The translations under genes were made by a program, and so were the position numbers. Below, in pieces: positions 27,618-40,572 of a stretch of DNA of 64,000 nucleotides. Origin of the DNA: CAXBBB01 sp963793245 (GTDB lineage Bacteria > Bacteroidota > Rhodothermia > Rhodothermales > BA12); assembly GCA_963793245.1 (NCBI GenBank), contig CAWBZG010000005.1:372001-436000 (forward strand), written 5' to 3'. The notes beneath the pieces are model-generated. The model saw nothing but the letters and a program-made list of their open reading frames with translations. It had not been told where the DNA came from and did no database searches. Numbering within the stretch: position 1 is the first letter of the stretch; the number at the start of each line of letters is the position of its first letter.

Positions 27618-28856
27618 ATGCCCGACACCCTCACCGCTCCCACCCTCGACCTCGACGCCATCCGCGCGCAGTTTCCGATTCTCCAACGCGAGATCAACGG
27701 ACGCCCACTCGTCTACCTCGACAACGCCGCGACGACGCAGAAACCGCAAGCCGTCATCGACCGGATCGCGCGCTACTACAGCGGCGAGAATGCCAACATC
27801 CATCGGGGCGTCCACACACTGAGTCAGGATGCGACGGACGACTACGAGGCCGCACGCAAAACCGTCGCCCGGTTCATCAACGCACCAAGCGACAGCGAAA
27901 TCGTCTTCGTCCGGGGCTGCACCGAAGGCATCAACCTGGTCGCCTCGTCGTGGGGGCAGAGCCTGGAGCCGGGCGACGAAGTCGTCGTGACGGCGCTCGA
28001 ACACCACTCTAATCTGGTGCCGTGGCAACTGGCCTGCGAGCGTGCGGGCGCACTCCTGCGCATCGCGCCGATTACCGATGACGGCGCCCTCGACCTGGAC
28101 CGACTGGGCGAAGTGCTCAACCCACGCACCAAACTCGTGTCGACCATCCACATCTCGAACGCGCTGGGAACGGTCGTCGACGTGGCCGAAGTCGTGAGGC
28201 AGGCCCACGCCGTCGGCGCCCTCGTGCTAGTCGACGGCGCCCAAGCCGCTCCGCACGCTAAGATCGACGTGCAGGCGCTGGGAGCCGATTTCTACACGTT
28301 CAGCGGACACAAAGTCTATGGGCCGATGGGCATCGGCGTGCTGTGGGGCCGCGCCGAGTTGCTCGACGCGATGCCTCCCTACCAGGGCGGCGGCGACATG
28401 ATCGACACGGTCACCTACGAATCGGCGACGTGGAACAGCCTGCCGCACAAGTTCGAAGCCGGAACGCCCAACGTCCCCGGCGTACTGGGACTCGCCGCCG
28501 CGCTCGACTGGGTCGACGGCATCGGCCTCGACGCTATTTCCGATCACGAAGCCGACTTGCTCGCCTACGCTACCGAACGCGTATCGGCATTGCCCGGCGC
28601 TCGGATCGTCGGTACGGCGCCGGAGAAAGCGGGCGCGCTGTCGTTCGTCTTTGAGCAAGCGCACCCGTACGACATGGGGACGCTGCTCGACCAGATGGGC
28701 GTCGCTGTGCGGACGGGGCACCACTGCGCGCACCCGCTGATGCGTCGGATGGGCGTCGAAGGCACGATTCGCGCTTCGCTCGCCGCCTACACGACGCGCG
28801 ATGAAATCGACGTGCTGACCCAGTCGCTCGAGCGCGCCCTGCGGATGGTAGGCTGA
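27618..28856 (+). CDS. sufS: Cysteine desulfurase, SufS type
   Basis: A 412-residue PLP enzyme that removes sulfur from cysteine for Fe-S cluster assembly. The PLP lysine is in FSGHKVYGP (Lys232) and the catalytic cysteine in RTGHHCAHPLM (Cys370). YLDNAATTQKP and HRGVHTLS mark the group II (SufS/CsdA) type. It starts the plus-strand side of a divergent pair with the creatininase-like gene. No sufB, sufC, sufD or sufU gene is adjacent in the window, so the rest of the pathway lies elsewhere. Confidence 0.95.
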   Translation: MPDTLTAPTLDLDAIRAQFPILQREINGRPLVYLDNAATTQKPQAVIDRIARYYSGENANIHRGVHTLSQDATDDYEAARKTVARFINAPSDSEIVFVRGCTEGINLVASSWGQSLEPGDEVVVTALEHHSNLVPWQLACERAGALLRIAPITDDGALDLDRLGEVLNPRTKLVSTIHISNALGTVVDVAEVVRQAHAVGALVLVDGAQAAPHAKIDVQALGADFYTFSGHKVYGPMGIGVLWGRAELLDAMPPYQGGGDMIDTVTYESATWNSLPHKFEAGTPNVPGVLGLAAALDWVDGIGLDAISDHEADLLAYATERVSALPGARIVGTAPEKAGALSFVFEQAHPYDMGTLLDQMGVAVRTGHHCAHPLMRRMGVEGTIRASLAAYTTRDEIDVLTQSLERALRMVG

Positions 28857-28931
28857 ACCGCTCGGCTTTTCCTCCGCCCGTTACCACACAATTTCGGGCG
28901 ATGCGCGTTCGGATACGTTGATTGTACTCCA

Positions 28932-29945
28932 ATGGAAACACAGCCCTCTCGCTCTCGGATACGCCGCACCGTCTCGCATTGGTACGACCGTGTGGAAAAC
29001 GTCGCCGCTGAACGGCCTGTCCATCTCGCCTTCTACGTGTTCTTGGGCGTCGCCGCCATCGTGATTCCCATCTCTCTCCCGTTTTATCTGGGCAACACCG
29101 AGAGCTTTCTCGAGAACCTCGCTGCGGAAGCGCATGGGATGATCTTCGACTTGCTCGTGATCGGGTGGTTTATGTTCTGGTTGCAGCGGCAGGGCGAGCG
29201 GCGCCTGAGAGCCAACCGCTACCGCGAGGAGATCGACGACTTTTTGGGATGGAACACCGCCGAGGCCGCGCTGCGCATCGCCGGAAACGTACGGCGGTTG
29301 AACCGTCTCGGCGTCACGAGCAAACTGACGCTCACCGAAGCTCACCTCAAAGGAGCAGGGCTGTCGGGCGCTCACTTGTCCGAAGCCGATCTTTGGGGAG
29401 CCGAACTCACAGGCGCCATTCTGGGGGGTGCGCAACTCGACGGCGCGAACATGGCAGGCGCGCGGCTGCAGTCGGCGAACCTGGAGCGCGCGCAACTTCA
29501 CGGAGCCGATCTAAGAGGCAGTGACCTTACCGAAGCCAGCCTCGAACGCGCGCATCTAGAGAACGCCGACCTGCGCGCGGCCGATCTCACCGGCTGCGAC
29601 CTTCAATTCGCCTCTCTGCCATCGGCGCAGCTGGAGCGCGCGTGCCTGTTTCGCGCCAACCTGCGCGGTGCTCGCTTGGACCGTGCTAACCTAAGGGGCG
29701 CCATTCTCGAACGCGCTAACCTGCAAGGTGCTCACCTCAACGGAGCCGACCTGCGTGACTGCACGCTCGAAGGCGCCGACTTCACTGACGCCAGCCTAGC
29801 CGACGCTCGTATACCCGAAGGCGACGCCCTCGTCGCCCTGTTTTGCGGCGTCAAGAGTTTGGCGCGAGTCAAGTTCAACGACGAGCCTCGGAAGACACTG
29901 CTCGAAAACCTGCCGCACCTCTTCGAGCAGCACGCTGCGGTCTAG
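28932..29945 (+). CDS. Pentapeptide-repeat membrane protein
   Basis: A 337-residue protein. Residues around 30-53 (LAFYVFLGVAAIVIPISLPF) and 68-85 (GMIFDLLVIGWFMFWLQ) form membrane segments. From about residue 125 to 300 there are more than 25 consecutive A(D/N)LxX pentapeptides (for example GADLRGSDLTEA), which fold as a right-handed quadrilateral beta-helix. The short C-terminal part (ALVALFCGVKSLARVKF) is not repeated. The combination of two membrane segments and a beta-helix is seen in signalling-related proteins. Function is not predictable. Confidence 0.8.
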   Translation: METQPSRSRIRRTVSHWYDRVENVAAERPVHLAFYVFLGVAAIVIPISLPFYLGNTESFLENLAAEAHGMIFDLLVIGWFMFWLQRQGERRLRANRYREEIDDFLGWNTAEAALRIAGNVRRLNRLGVTSKLTLTEAHLKGAGLSGAHLSEADLWGAELTGAILGGAQLDGANMAGARLQSANLERAQLHGADLRGSDLTEASLERAHLENADLRAADLTGCDLQFASLPSAQLERACLFRANLRGARLDRANLRGAILERANLQGAHLNGADLRDCTLEGADFTDASLADARIPEGDALVALFCGVKSLARVKFNDEPRKTLLENLPHLFEQHAAV

Positions 29946-29989
29946 GCCAGGTTGTGCCGCACCGGAGGATTACGTCCCAACCTGCTCCC

Positions 29990-30070
29990 GTGTCATCCTG
30001 AGCGAAGTCGAAGGCCCCCCGTCGATGACCGCTGCCACGGAGATCCCTCGACAGGCTCGGAATGATGGTG
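29990..30070. repeat. Intergenic palindromic repeat (REP-like)
   Basis: Arms of the widespread type GTCATCCTGAGCGAAGTCGA and its imperfect complement near CTCGACAGGCTCGGAATGAT lie between the pentapeptide gene and the convergent kinase gene. Such sequences are common mobile or REP-type intergenic elements. The arms match imperfectly. Confidence 0.5.
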
Positions 30071-30102
30071 TAGGAAGTGCGGAGCTTGGCCTCATCTCTG
30101 GT

Positions 30103-32016
30103 CTACTTCGTCATCCAGACGCGCAGCAGCGAGATGAGTTGATCGACGTTGACGGGCTTGGTGATGTAGTCGCTTGCTCCGGCGGCCAGGCATTTCTCCC
30201 GATCGCCGCGCATGGCTTTGGCGGTGACGGCGATGACCGGTAGATCGGCCAGATGCTCGATTTTGCGAATGGCTTGCGTCGTCTCGTAGCCATCCATTCC
30301 AGGCATCATCACGTCCATCAACACCACGTCGATGCTGTCGTCTTTCTGCAGGAAGTCCAGCCCTTCGCGTCCACTTTCGGCGTAGACGACGTCCATCTGG
30401 TGGCGTTCGAGTAGACTCTGGAGGGCGAAGATGTTGCGGATGTCGTCGTCGACGATGAGGACGCGGCGACCGGCGAGAGTGGCCTCGGGGCGGTGCATCT
30501 GCTTGAGCATCTGTCGCTGTTCGGCGGGCAGCGTCGCCTCGTCGCGGTGCAGGTGGAGAGCCGCTTCGTCGAGCAGGCGGTCGAACGCGTCGACGTCTTT
30601 GGCGACGACGGCTTCGGCGCGCTCTTGGAGCCGCTTGGCTTCCTCGGGTTTGAGATCGCGTCCGGTATGGACGATGACGGGCAGGTTGACCAATCCCAAC
30701 TCCTCCCGGATCGTGTCGATCAACTCGAAGCCGCTCATGTCAGGCAAGCCTAGGTCGATGACGACACAGTCGAACGCTCCGGTGCGGAGCGCAGCGATGG
30801 CATCCTCGCCCGTCGCCACGCCGACGATGTCGACGCCATCGCCAGCCATCAGGTCACCGACGGCACGGCGCTGATCGTCGTTGTCCTCGACCACAAGCAG
30901 GCGACGCGCAGGCTTTTCGGTCAGCGTTTTCATGCGCTGCAACTGCTCGTGAACCGACTCAGTCGTGACCGGCTTGCTCAGTTGGGCGACGGCGCCCTTG
31001 CGCTGTCCGCGCGGCAGTTCGTCGCTCACCGACACGATCAGGACCGGGACGTGGCGCGTTTGGGGATCGGTCTTGAGACGGTCGAGGAACGTCAGCCCGT
31101 GCATGCCGGGCAGCTTGAGATCGAGCGTGACGGCGGCGGGCTTGTAGCGTTTGAGCGACGCCGCGGCCTCCTCGCCATGCTCGGCGACGACGGCCTTGAA
31201 GCCCTTCTCGTGTGCGACGTCGATCAGGATGCGGGTGAACGCGCGGTCGTCCTCGACGATCAGCAAGACCGCGTCTCCCTCTTCGATGGAGTTGCGATCG
31301 TCGGCGATGGGACCGAGCCTGCGTAGGGCGTCTAAGTCCGGCTCGCCCTGCTGCGCGACGGCTTGGGCGGCACTCGGCTTGCCATCAGGCGCCGAAGTGC
31401 GGGCTTGCGGCGTGCTGGATTGCAGCTCGCCATCGACCGAAACAGGTTCGGAAGGGACGGGCTGAGCGGGCGGCTGGACCGGCTTGGGCACATGCGCGCC
31501 ATCGCCGGTAGCACGCGGACGTCCACCGCCGTCACCTGCTCGGGTTTGAATGACGACGCCGGGCGCTGAAGCCGACATCCCATCGCCGGACGAGCCGTCT
31601 TCGCGCTGGGCGAGCGGCGTCGGCGAGTAGCGGGCGGGCAGATAGAGCGTGAACGTCGATCCTTCACCCGGCGCGCTCGCCAGGTGGATTTCGCCGCCCA
31701 GCAGACGCGCGATCTCGCGGCAGATCGACAGGCCGAGGCCCGTTCCGCCGTACGTCCGCGTGACGGACCCGTCGGCTTGCTGGAAGGCTTCGAAAATGAC
31801 CTTGTGCTTCTCGGGCAAGATGCCCACGCCCGTGTCCGAGACGGCGAATCCGATTACGCGTTCGGCTTCGCGCAGGTGTGGCGAGTGCAGATCGGACCGG
31901 TCGGCTGGCGCGATGCGAAGCGTGACCGAGCCTTCGTGCGTGAACTTGAACGCATTACCCAGCAGGTTGCGGAGCACCTGTTCGAGCCGCTTCTCGTCGG
32001 TTTCGACGACGCCCAA
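30103..32016 (-). CDS. Poly-HAMP hybrid histidine kinase, part 3 of 3: ATPase domain and three receiver domains
   Basis: The C-terminal part of a frameshifted hybrid kinase. It contains the HATPase domain (N-box LEQVLRNLLGNAFKFTHEG, G1 VSDTGVGI, G2 GGTGLGLSICREI). A long disordered linker follows, then three receivers. Phospho-acceptor Asp sites are AVTLDLKLPG, CVVIDLGLPD and VLMDVMMPG; Lys residues of the active site are in LSKPVT and ITKPVN. The middle receiver has AKDVD instead of KP, so it may be atypical. Three receivers imply branched or buffered phosphotransfer. The ATPase reading begins one base out of frame with the GAF/HisKA part, at the GGG near 32014. Confidence 0.85.
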   Translation of the reverse strand: MGVVETDEKRLEQVLRNLLGNAFKFTHEGSVTLRIAPADRSDLHSPHLREAERVIGFAVSDTGVGILPEKHKVIFEAFQQADGSVTRTYGGTGLGLSICREIARLLGGEIHLASAPGEGSTFTLYLPARYSPTPLAQREDGSSGDGMSASAPGVVIQTRAGDGGGRPRATGDGAHVPKPVQPPAQPVPSEPVSVDGELQSSTPQARTSAPDGKPSAAQAVAQQGEPDLDALRRLGPIADDRNSIEEGDAVLLIVEDDRAFTRILIDVAHEKGFKAVVAEHGEEAAASLKRYKPAAVTLDLKLPGMHGLTFLDRLKTDPQTRHVPVLIVSVSDELPRGQRKGAVAQLSKPVTTESVHEQLQRMKTLTEKPARRLLVVEDNDDQRRAVGDLMAGDGVDIVGVATGEDAIAALRTGAFDCVVIDLGLPDMSGFELIDTIREELGLVNLPVIVHTGRDLKPEEAKRLQERAEAVVAKDVDAFDRLLDEAALHLHRDEATLPAEQRQMLKQMHRPEATLAGRRVLIVDDDIRNIFALQSLLERHQMDVVYAESGREGLDFLQKDDSIDVVLMDVMMPGMDGYETTQAIRKIEHLADLPVIAVTAKAMRGDREKCLAAGASDYITKPVNVDQLISLLRVWMTK

Positions 32017-33299
32017 GTGTGCCGGGCGCGATCTGGGTATGGAACTCCAGCCCCTTTTCGTTGGCGACCTCGCTGAACATCCGCTCCATACCGTCGACGA
32101 TGCTCGTGAGCGGCAGCCGCTCGACTTCGACCGCCATCGTGCCGCTCTCGATCTTGGACAGGTCGAGGATCTCGTTGATCAGTCCGAGCAGATCGCCGCC
32201 CGACGAGTGGACCGTCGACGCGTATTCGACCTGCTTCTCGCTCAGGTTGCCGTCGGGGTTTTCGGACAGCATCCGGCTCAGGATGAGCATCGAGTTGAGC
32301 GGCGTGCGCAGTTCGTGGCTCATGTTGGCCAAAAACTCGCTCTTGTATTTGGACGTGAGCGAGAGCTGTTCGGCCTTCTCCTCGATGGCACTCCGAGCGT
32401 GCTCGATTTCGAGGTTTTTGGCCTCGACCTCGGTCTTCTGATCGGCGAGCAGGCGGGCTTTGTCCTCCAACTCGACGTTGGTCTGCTGCAACTCCTCCTG
32501 CTGCCGCTTGAGCAGGTCCTCGCTGTCGCGCAGGCTCCGCGCCTGCTGTTCGAGGCGCTGGTTGGTTTGCGTGAGTTCGTCCTGCTGGCTCTGCAATTCC
32601 TGGGTGAGCGACTGGCTCTGCGTGAGCAGCGCTTCGGTCCGCATGTTCGCCTCGATCGAGTTGAGCACGATGCCGATGGACTCGGTCAGCTGGTCGAGGA
32701 ACGTGAGGTGGATCTCGTTGAACGGATGGAACGACGCCAGTTCGATGACGGCTTTGACTTCGCCCTCGAACAGGACCGGCAGCACGACGATGTTGCGTGG
32801 CGCGGCAGCGCCCAGTCCGCTCGAAATCTGGATGTAGTCCTCGGGCGCGTCGGTGATGAGGATGCGCTCGCGCTCGAGTGCGCACTGGCCGACCAACCCT
32901 TCTCCGGCGCGGAACTCGTTCGCCAGCGACTTGCGCGACTTGTAGGCGTACGTGGCGAGCAGACGGAGCACCTTGTCGCCCGACTCGCCTCCGTCGGCGG
33001 TGTAGAACGCACCGTGCTGCACGTTGACGAGCGGTGCCAACTCGGACAGGATGAGCTTGCTGACCGTATGCAGTTCTTTCTGGCCCTGAAGCTGCTGTGT
33101 AAAGCGTGCGAGGTTGGTTTTGAGCCAGTCCTGCTCCTCGTTTTTGAGCGTCGTGTCCTTGAGATTGCGGATCATCTCGTTGACGTTGTCCTTGAGATCC
33201 GCGACCTCGCCCGCCGCCACGACGGTGATCTTCTTGGTGAGGTCGCCGTCCGCAACGGCTGTCGTGACCTCGGTGATGGCACGCACCTGTGTCGTCAGG

Positions 33300-36158
<2,859 letters not shown>

Positions 36159-36326
36159 CGGATCGAAAACGCAGATCGAAGGACGGAGCGCAGCCAGCTT
36201 CACATGAGGATGACCGCTGCCCCATCGTACTAAGGTCCGACAAGATCGCAGATTGACCGGTGCGGAGTGTAACGAAACGGGCCGCGCAGATCTGCCCCAT
36301 GCGCCGTTACTCCGTAGTTTCCGTGT

Positions 36327-37376
36327 ATGCCCGACGCCTCGCTCCTGCTCGACGACGATACGCCCCGCGAGACCATTGCGCTCGTCATCCCGCTGTTCAA
36401 CGAGGAGGCGATGCTGCCGATCTTGATTCGCGAGGTCGAGGCGTTTCGGGCCGAGCATCCCGACATCACGCAGATCGTGCTGATCGACGACGGCAGTAGC
36501 GACGCGACGCCTCACTTGGTTCGCACCCTGACGGACGGACTTCGGGGCTACCGCGTCGTCCGGTTTGCACGCAACTTCGGTCACCAACTGGCCGTCACAG
36601 CAGGCCTCAGCCTGACCACGACTCACTGCGCCGTCATCCTCGACGCCGACTTGCAGGATCCGCTTTCGGTCGTGGGCGAGATGATCGCCAAGTGGCGCCA
36701 GGGCTACGACGTCGTCTACGGCGTGCGCAGCGAGCGCGAGGGCGAGACGGCGTTCAAACGGGGCACGGCGGCAGGCTTCTACCGCGCGTTTCGGTGGATG
36801 ACGGACCTCGACATTCCGCTCGACACCGGCGATTTTCGGTTGGTCTCTCGCCGCGTAATCGACGCGTACGAGAAGCTGGGCGAGCAGCAGCCGTTCGTTC
36901 GGGGCTTGATCTCGTGGCTTGGCTTCAACCAGACCGGCGTCGAGTATCGGCGCGTGGCGCGCGTGGCGGGCGAGACGAAGTATCCGCTGCGCAAGATGCT
37001 CAAGCTGGCGCTGACGAGTATGCTCTCGTTCTCGGACAAACCGCTGCGCACGGCGGCGTATCTGGGGTTGGGCACGGCAGCGCTTTCGTTCGTCGGCTTG
37101 CTGTATGCGTTGATCGCCTGGCTCATCGGGACGACGGTGTCGGGCTGGACGAGCCTGATCTTTGTCGGCTTCTTCTTTGGCGGTGTTCAGCTGTTTTTTC
37201 TCGGCGTGCTCGGCCTCTACATGGCCCGCGTCCACGACGAAGCCCGCCGCCGACCGCGTTACGTGATCCAGAGCGTCCGCGACTCCACCGCGCAAGCAAC
37301 GCCGCCCGCCACAGCGCTGACACCACCGCACCCCGACCCCGCTGCCCAACCGTCCCCCTTGTCATCGCGAGCGTAG
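36327..37376 (+). CDS. Family 2 glycosyltransferase, DPM1/GtrB-like, with two C-terminal membrane helices
   Basis: A 349-residue protein. The GT-A catalytic domain has ALVIPLFNEEAMLP, VLIDDGSSDAT (nucleotide site), ILDADLQDP (DxD metal motif) and DTGDFRLVSRR; two hydrophobic helices follow at about 240-305. Such enzymes transfer a sugar from UDP- or GDP-sugar to polyprenyl phosphate at the inner membrane. The last residues (QPSPLSSRA) are encoded by the arm of an intergenic palindrome. A GT-C-like protein follows, consistent with lipid-linked sugar use. Confidence 0.88.
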   Translation: MPDASLLLDDDTPRETIALVIPLFNEEAMLPILIREVEAFRAEHPDITQIVLIDDGSSDATPHLVRTLTDGLRGYRVVRFARNFGHQLAVTAGLSLTTTHCAVILDADLQDPLSVVGEMIAKWRQGYDVVYGVRSEREGETAFKRGTAAGFYRAFRWMTDLDIPLDTGDFRLVSRRVIDAYEKLGEQQPFVRGLISWLGFNQTGVEYRRVARVAGETKYPLRKMLKLALTSMLSFSDKPLRTAAYLGLGTAALSFVGLLYALIAWLIGTTVSGWTSLIFVGFFFGGVQLFFLGVLGLYMARVHDEARRRPRYVIQSVRDSTAQATPPATALTPPHPDPAAQPSPLSSRA

Positions 37377-37453
37377 CGCGGCGACCTCCGACTTCTGCTG
37401 TCTCCTCGAAGTCAGGAGATCGCCACGGCTTTCAGCCTCGCGATGACAAGGGG
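37355..37453. repeat. Palindromic intergenic repeat with 17-base perfect arms
   Basis: CCCCTTGTCATCGCGAG (37355-37371) and its exact complement at 37437-37453 enclose a 65-base core with further partial pairing (GCGACCT / AGGAGATCGC). It begins inside the 3' end of the glycosyltransferase gene, whose stop codon (37374-37376) is within the element. The GTCATCGCGAG type is widespread as a REP/MITE-like element. Confidence 0.8.
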
Positions 37454-37502
37454 CAGAGTCCCTGCTCTCCGCCTCGACACCACTGACGCACCCGCCCCCC
37501 GC

Positions 37503-39119
37503 ATGGCCGCTTCCCGCTCCCGCAAACCCAGGCGTCAGCCGACGCCCGCGCCGGTCTCCCTGGCCGACGAGCGCTTCGATCTGTCGCCCCTCGTCCTGCT
37601 CGGATTGACCCTTGCGACGGCCCTGCTCTACTTCGCGCTCTCGTTCGTGTCGGACGGCTTCTACCAGCACGACGAGGTCGGTCACTTCGTGGGGATGCGG
37701 CAGTTCTGGCACGATCCCAACTCGGCGCTGGGCAACTGGGCCAAACCGGGCTACAAAGCGATCTACGCGTTCCCCGCCCTGCTCGGGCCGACGTTCGTCG
37801 CCTTTTTCAACGCGTGCGTAGCGGCGGCGAGCGTCTGGGCAGCAACGCGCATCGGCCAGAAGCTGGGCGTAAAGTCGCCGCTGCTCGTCTTCGTGCTGGC
37901 GGCGTTTCAGCCGATGTGGATGGCGCTGGCGTTTCGCAACTACTCCGAACTGCCGACCGCGCTGCTGCTCACGCTGGCGGTCCTGGCGCACGTAAACGAC
38001 CGTCGACTCGCGGCGGCGCTCTTGCTCTCCTACGCCTGCACGATCCGTCAGGAGTTCTTGGTCATCGCCGGGCTGTACGGGCTGTGGCTCTTGGGCAAGC
38101 GCGCATGGATCGCAGCCGTCGCCCTCGCACTCTTCCCGCTCATCAATCACGTCTGGGGCTGGCTGGCGACGGGCGACGCCACCTATCTGCTCTCGGACAC
38201 GCTAGGCTTCGGCTCGGCGATAGCGGACGCCTATCCACGTCAGGGCTTCTGGCACTACTTCTCCACGTCCGAGGTCGTCTTCGGATCGGTCGTGCTGGCG
38301 TCGGTCGTCGCGTTTGCTGTCAGCCTGGTCGTGCGCAGGCCGGATGGCGAGCGGTGGCCGTGGCATCCGTTTCTCGTCGTTCCGGTCGTGCTCTACTTCG
38401 CGGCGCACGTGGCGTTTCAGATCCAATCTGTCTCGTTGGGACCGGCGACCGGAGGTAACCTGCGCTATCTGACCGTGATCGGTCCGCTCGCCGCTGTCTT
38501 AGGCGCGCTGGGCATCGAACGCTCGCGCGACGTTCCACGCTGGGCGCTGGGCATCGGACTGGGACTGCTCGCGCTGGTGGTGATGGCATTCCTGAGCTAT
38601 GAGCACAACGGAGTCCGACTGACCGATGTACGCGACTCAGGCGTCTTCATCCGAATCCTTCTGGTCGCTGCCGCTCTACTCGTTCCTGTCACTCTGCGCG
38701 TTCGGACCCTCGTCGTCGTTGCGTTGACCGTTCTATTCGCATTCTGGACATTCCAGCCATTTGAGCGCACGTCCGAAGACGCGATGATGGCTACCGTCGC
38801 CGAGTGGATGCAGGACAGCGGCGTCAACGACGAGCCGATTCTCGCCAGCCACACGCTGCTGCACTACTTCAACGGACGAGCGCCGGGCGACTATCCACAA
38901 GGTGCCGCCCCGGTTCTGGGTGTGACGGTCGACACGGCGCGCGTGGGCACCTACGTCGTGTGGGACAGCCACTACAGCTATCGCCCCGAAAAGCGTCCCG
39001 ACGACGTGAGCTACCAGATGATGCTCGCCGACACGACGCGCTTCCGCTTGGCGAGGGAGCCGTTTATCACAACCGATCAGCGGTTCGGCGTGTTCGTGTT
39101 CGAAAAGATCGCCCGCTGA
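37503..39119 (+). CDS. GT-C-like membrane glycosyltransferase (family 39-like)
   Basis: A 538-residue protein with about 11 membrane segments. The ATG at 37503 is preferred because the frame above it lies in the palindromic repeat. After the first helix comes YQHDEVGHFVGMRQFW, with an acidic pair where GT-C enzymes carry their catalytic Asp/Glu, then large loops and a C-terminal soluble domain (from about 440). Such proteins move a sugar from a polyprenyl carrier to an acceptor on the outer side of the inner membrane. The acceptor is unknown. Its stop overlaps the next start (TGATG). Confidence 0.7.
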   Translation: MAASRSRKPRRQPTPAPVSLADERFDLSPLVLLGLTLATALLYFALSFVSDGFYQHDEVGHFVGMRQFWHDPNSALGNWAKPGYKAIYAFPALLGPTFVAFFNACVAAASVWAATRIGQKLGVKSPLLVFVLAAFQPMWMALAFRNYSELPTALLLTLAVLAHVNDRRLAAALLLSYACTIRQEFLVIAGLYGLWLLGKRAWIAAVALALFPLINHVWGWLATGDATYLLSDTLGFGSAIADAYPRQGFWHYFSTSEVVFGSVVLASVVAFAVSLVVRRPDGERWPWHPFLVVPVVLYFAAHVAFQIQSVSLGPATGGNLRYLTVIGPLAAVLGALGIERSRDVPRWALGIGLGLLALVVMAFLSYEHNGVRLTDVRDSGVFIRILLVAAALLVPVTLRVRTLVVVALTVLFAFWTFQPFERTSEDAMMATVAEWMQDSGVNDEPILASHTLLHYFNGRAPGDYPQGAAPVLGVTVDTARVGTYVVWDSHYSYRPEKRPDDVSYQMMLADTTRFRLAREPFITTDQRFGVFVFEKIAR

Positions 39120-39577
39120 TGCGCTTCGCCGTTTTGCTCTTATTGCTCGCCGCCTCACCCGCCTGGGCGCAGATCGAGCAGCCGCTCCCTCAGCCGCTTG
39201 CCGACTCATCGCTCGTCGCCGCTGCTCATCTGTACGCGAGTGCGTGGCTGCTGGCCGACTCATCCGCAATGGCGTCGGCGATTCATCCAGCAGCGCGTCG
39301 GCAAGTCGTCCACACCATCGACGGAGCCGCTATCCTCGAAGAGCAAGACGCCGCGACGATGGCATCAGCGGCGGGCGAGTTGATGCCGCAACCCGACCAG
39401 CTAGACCAGATCGCCGTTCGCGTGATTATCCAAGACGAAACGAGCGCCGTCGTCGACGTCAGGTTGCCGCTGTGGACCGAGCGCGTGACGTTCGTCCGGT
39501 GGAACGACGCATGGAAAGTGACGCACTCGGCGTGGCGGCTGAAAGACGATTCGTCCGATGGCCTCCACGCTCACTGA
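39119..39577 (+). CDS. Exported NTF2-like (putative lumazine-binding) protein
   Basis: A 152-residue protein starting at ATG 39119, with signal peptide MRFAVLLLLLAASPAWAQ. The mature domain (LYASAWLLADSSAMASAIHPAARRQVVH, then VRVIIQDETSAVVDVRLP and WNDAWKVTHSAWRL) has the cone-shaped NTF2-like pattern of the putative lumazine-binding family. These often bind small ligands or act as dimers without activity. It is translationally coupled to the upstream glycosyltransferase gene by a one-base overlap. Confidence 0.65.
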   Translation: MRFAVLLLLLAASPAWAQIEQPLPQPLADSSLVAAAHLYASAWLLADSSAMASAIHPAARRQVVHTIDGAAILEEQDAATMASAAGELMPQPDQLDQIAVRVIIQDETSAVVDVRLPLWTERVTFVRWNDAWKVTHSAWRLKDDSSDGLHAH

Positions 39578-40461
39578 GCCATCAGCAGCCGGGCGACCAC
39601 GAAGACGATTCCGATCAGCGCGCCGAGACTGATGGCGATTACGTACGACATCAAAAACGCCAGTAAGCCCACGAACGCGTCTCCCCATGACCGATCGCCG
39701 AACCGTTTGACACCCCACATCACGAACCCGGAATAGAGCGCGACGATAGGAAGGAACCACCAAGAAGAGAGAGTGCCGTCCGATGAGCCGAAGAGCCAGA
39801 TGTTATAGAGCGCCGAGATGAAGTTGACGCCTGCTGTGATATAGAAGCCGAGGACCGTCCACTCTGCGAGCGTCGTCCCGTCGCCTCGAAAGAAGAACCG
39901 CATCAAAAGGCCCATGGGGAAGGCATTGAGGAGCACGAGCAGCGTCATGTTGCTCTTCATAAACGCGACCATTTTCGCGGCCATCTCGCGCGGTCCTCCG
40001 ATGTCTTCGGCCATGCGCTCCGCAGCACCCGGGTCCATCGTAGCGACCTGCTGCTCGAACACCGCCTCCATCAACACGATGTAGGAGTCTTCGTAAAACC
40101 GGAACGTGAAGAGCACGAACGCCGCCGCGAGGATGACCAGAAGGAGCGGATGCGTGAACCGCCGCCGCTCGCCCGCGACGAAGCGATGCGCGACGTGGCC
40201 CGGCCCCCTGCGATAGAGCGTAGCCATCGTGAACAAGAGTCCGCGATCCATTCCCGTCAGGCGGCGAACGAACGTCATCGCCATGCCGCGCAGCGTGAGC
40301 CGCTGTTCGTCGTCGACGCTCTGTCCGCAGGCGCCGCAGAATGGACCGGTACGCGAGGTGCCGCAGCCTTTGCAGTCGGCGAAAGGCGAGGGCGCAGGCG
40401 TCACCTCAGCAGAACCATCATCAGCGACGGTGGCGAGAGTGAGGAGCGTGAGGGTGTCCAT
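39571..40461 (-). CDS. DUF3667 membrane protein with zinc-ribbon-like N-terminus
   Basis: A 296-residue protein. A short cysteine motif CKGCGTSRTGPFCGACGQ at about residues 30-47 (CxxC...CxxC) precedes DDEQRLTLRGMAMTFVRR, typical of DUF3667. Five hydrophobic segments follow (for example LLLVILAAAFVLFTFRFY and IALYSGFVMW). The Cys pairs suggest a small metal site. Function is unknown. The last codons overlap the convergent NTF2-like gene by 7 bases. Confidence 0.75.
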   Translation of the reverse strand: MDTLTLLTLATVADDGSAEVTPAPSPFADCKGCGTSRTGPFCGACGQSVDDEQRLTLRGMAMTFVRRLTGMDRGLLFTMATLYRRGPGHVAHRFVAGERRRFTHPLLLVILAAAFVLFTFRFYEDSYIVLMEAVFEQQVATMDPGAAERMAEDIGGPREMAAKMVAFMKSNMTLLVLLNAFPMGLLMRFFFRGDGTTLAEWTVLGFYITAGVNFISALYNIWLFGSSDGTLSSWWFLPIVALYSGFVMWGVKRFGDRSWGDAFVGLLAFLMSYVIAISLGALIGIVFVVARLLMAQ

Positions 40462-40572
40462 GGGCGAGATAGGAAAGACGCAGGTGACGAGAAGAACATA
40501 CGAAGCAGACGGGCTTCACTCGCTCGTAACGCTGACTAGCGGGCACAGAGAAGGCTGATCGGTATATCTCCT

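Noticed and set aside
27138..28208. 356-codon minus-strand frame across creatininase and sufS genes
   Set aside because: Its segments are shadows of two recognised genes in other frames.
36159..37349. Extension of the kinase frame upstream to 37349
   Set aside because: It runs antisense through the glycosyltransferase gene and lacks coding character; the ATG at 36158 begins the plausible protein.
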